Assembly: GCF_900129935.1 (NCBI RefSeq)
Contig: NZ_FQXJ01000017.1
Location: 1-64,000 of the forward strand
Direction: 5' to 3'
Length of the DNA: 64,000 bases
DNA from: Desulfosporosinus lacus DSM 15449
GTDB lineage: Bacteria > Bacillota > Desulfitobacteriia > Desulfitobacteriales > Desulfitobacteriaceae
Part shown: piece after piece, positions 62,692 to 64,000 of the stretch
How the letters are laid out: the number at the start of each line of letters is the position of its first letter
Numbering within the stretch: the first letter of the stretch is position 1
Position numbers and translations under genes: made by a program
Notes under the pieces: model-generated
Seen by the model: only the letters and a program-made list of their open reading frames with translations
The model's database searches: none
What the model was told of the DNA's origin: nothing

Positions 62692-63744
62692 GTGATAAAA
62701 CATACAGTAAAACAAGGGGAAACACTTTTTATTATTGCTCAGAAGTATGGAATAAGCCTTAGCTCGCTTCTCGCTGCCAACCCAAATATTAAAAACCCTT
62801 CCTTGATTAGACCTGGGCAAGTGGTAAATGTCCCAAAGGCAGCACCCCAGAGAACCATCGTTATTCCCAGAGAGAGCTACGGTTATAGTGAAATGGTTAA
62901 TGACCTTGAGATGCTTAGAGAAAGCTATCCTTTCATTAAGGTGGATTCCATTGGAACTACGGTTATGGGTCGTTCAATTCCAGTGGTAAGGATAGGGCAA
63001 GGAAAAAAAGAAGTCCATTATAATGGTTCTTTTCATGCCAATGAGTGGATCACAACTTTGTTATTGATGAAGTTTATTGAAGTCTATGCTAAAGCTTACG
63101 TTTCAGGGAAAAAAATTGGAACCTTTAATATTAAAAGCCTATTTGACAGTGTTTCCTTGTGGGTTGTTCCTATGGTCAATCCTGATGGAGTGCAACTGGT
63201 TCAGGAGAAAATCGATACGAATACTTCAACCTTTGCCAACGCGCTGCGGATCAATGGTGGATCACGAGATTTCAGTGGTTGGAAGGCTAACATTCGAGGG
63301 GTAGATTTAAATGATCAGTTTCCGGCCAACTGGGAGACTGAAGTGTCCAGACGAGCATCTTCTGGCCCGTCTCCCCGGGATTATACAGGGACAGCACCTC
63401 TCTCCGAGCCGGAAGCTAGAGCGATGGCAGAGTTTACAAGGTCCCATAACTTTCGTTTAGTAAGTGCTTTTCATACTCAGGGAGAGGAGATCTATTGGGG
63501 GTACAGGGGGTTAGAACCCAATGAATCACAACAGATCGTGAATCGGTTCATAGAAGTTAGCGGATACGAAGCAGTACGGTATGTGGAAAGTGACGCAGGG
63601 TATAAGGATTGGTTTATTCAAGAATGGAGACGCCCCGGCTTTACAGTCGAATGTGGTCACGGAATTAATCCTCTGCCCATATCTCAGTTTTGGGAGATAT
63701 GGGGCAAGGTAATTGGGATATTTTTAATGGGTATGTATGTATAA
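62692..63744 (+). CDS. LysM/M14 peptidase (gamma-D-glutamyl-diamino-acid endopeptidase type)
   Basis: 350 aa. One LysM domain (residues 2-47: HTVKQGETLFIIAQKYGIS and LIRPGQVVNVPK) for peptidoglycan binding, then the M14 zinc carboxypeptidase fold: GSFHANEWITTLLLMKF (zinc HxxE, about 110), PMVNPDGVQLV (about 162) and AFHTQGEEIYW (about 258). The layout matches endopeptidase I of Bacillus, which cuts stem peptides during spore or cell-wall turnover. No signal peptide is seen. The GTG start is 13 bases after AGGAGGTG; an ATG at 62684 is better placed but out of frame. Confidence 0.87.
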   Translation: MIKHTVKQGETLFIIAQKYGISLSSLLAANPNIKNPSLIRPGQVVNVPKAAPQRTIVIPRESYGYSEMVNDLEMLRESYPFIKVDSIGTTVMGRSIPVVRIGQGKKEVHYNGSFHANEWITTLLLMKFIEVYAKAYVSGKKIGTFNIKSLFDSVSLWVVPMVNPDGVQLVQEKIDTNTSTFANALRINGGSRDFSGWKANIRGVDLNDQFPANWETEVSRRASSGPSPRDYTGTAPLSEPEARAMAEFTRSHNFRLVSAFHTQGEEIYWGYRGLEPNESQQIVNRFIEVSGYEAVRYVESDAGYKDWFIQEWRRPGFTVECGHGINPLPISQFWEIWGKVIGIFLMGMYV

Positions 63745-63778
63745 AATTTGGGCGTTTCTCTTTTGCCGAACAAGTTTA

Positions 63779-64000
63779 CTATTTACGGATCTCCCTGGCC
63801 AGTAAAGCTGCGCCCAACGCGGCTGTAATAACAGGTTCTTGAAATACGAGAAGGGGATAGCCCAGCTGCTTGGTTAGGGCGTTAACCACGCCTCGATTGA
63901 GGGCCACTCCGCCCGTAAACACAATATCCGTTTCCAATCCGGTTCGTCGAGTCATAGAGGCTACTCGGCTGGCTACCGAATCACAAACCCCCGCTAAAAT
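63779..64000 (-). CDS. 2-hydroxyacyl-CoA dehydratase activator-type ATPase, C-terminal part (partial)
   Basis: The last 73 codons before the stop (the rest lies beyond the window). It includes DIVFTGGVALNRGVVNAL, the ATP-binding loop and helix of the BadF/BadG/BcrA/BcrD ATPase family (HgdC-like), then TAALGAALLARE at the C-terminus. These homodimeric [4Fe-4S] proteins inject an energised electron into 2-hydroxyacyl-CoA dehydratases or benzoyl-CoA reductases; the Cys ligands are outside the visible part. The partner is not in the window. Confidence 0.8.
   Translation of the reverse strand: MLAGVCDSVASRVASMTRRTGLETDIVFTGGVALNRGVVNALTKQLGYPLLVFQEPVITAALGAALLAREIRK

Noticed and set aside
1-64000. 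tRNA, rRNA or CRISPR features
   Set aside because: I looked for TPsiC-loop patterns, rRNA signatures and regularly spaced repeats and saw none, including no pyrrolysine tRNA; a dedicated search would be decisive.

Overview
The window looks like the chromosome of a spore-former-type, low-GC, sulfite/sulfate-reducing Firmicute of the Desulfosporosinus/Desulfitobacterium group. This rests on a complete dsrMKJOP-dsrC locus, a B. subtilis-type succinate dehydrogenase/fumarate reductase, TRAP C4-dicarboxylate uptake, type III glutamine synthetase, and a methylamine/quaternary-amine methyltransferase locus containing an in-frame amber (pyrrolysine) codon. No rRNA, tRNA or CRISPR array was seen.

Layout. 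1-1006: end of an ABC exporter. 1185-6344: AT-rich accessory DNA with decayed pieces (AAA+ ATPase/subtilase pair, serine recombinase 3' end), a YdbC/PC4 protein, two small secreted proteins (one broken at a poly-A tract) and a large MBL-fold protein. 6593-8683: glnN (minus strand) with a terminator-like hairpin in its own leader. 8953-15473: CitA/DcuS-type two-component system followed by TRAP genes (two DctP paralogues, DctQ, DctM). 15475-19246: a wrecked sigma-54 activator, then a good -24/-12 promoter and sdhCAB. 19385-23198: a Cys-rich mini-protein, CvfB-like S1 protein, UPF0178 protein and htpG. 23641-29764: RsbRD-like protein, dsrMKJOP, dsrC. 30010-32567: small protein, lipoprotein, ATP-grasp ligase and DUF350 membrane protein. 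32874-37837: secreted protein, ABC exporter and two-component system. 37957-44139: class II aldolase, ahcY, topB, MATE pump. 44246-53417: quaternary-amine locus (BCCT transporter, LysR regulator, PAS/sigma-54 activator, MttB-like methyltransferase, corrinoid protein, pyrrolysine-type MttB). 53696-64000: alkaline-phosphatase-superfamily enzyme, thioredoxin/thioredoxin reductase, DEAD helicase, MBL hydrolase, MoxR/VWA pair, LysM-M14 peptidase, and the C-terminus of a 2-hydroxyacyl-CoA dehydratase activator-type ATPase.

How it fits together. The energy genes describe an anaerobe that can import C4-dicarboxylates, reduce fumarate or oxidise succinate, and pass menaquinone electrons to DsrC-bound sulfur through DsrMKJOP. 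The amine locus would import a betaine-like substrate and transfer its methyl group to a corrinoid protein. The strongest unlisted signal is regulatory. A dyad, AAGTC-N5-GACTT and close variants, occurs three times at exact 19-bp spacing upstream of the BCCT gene, and about four more times upstream of the methyltransferase operon. Both regions also carry sigma-54 promoters, and a sigma-54 activator gene lies between them. I read this as one small regulon.
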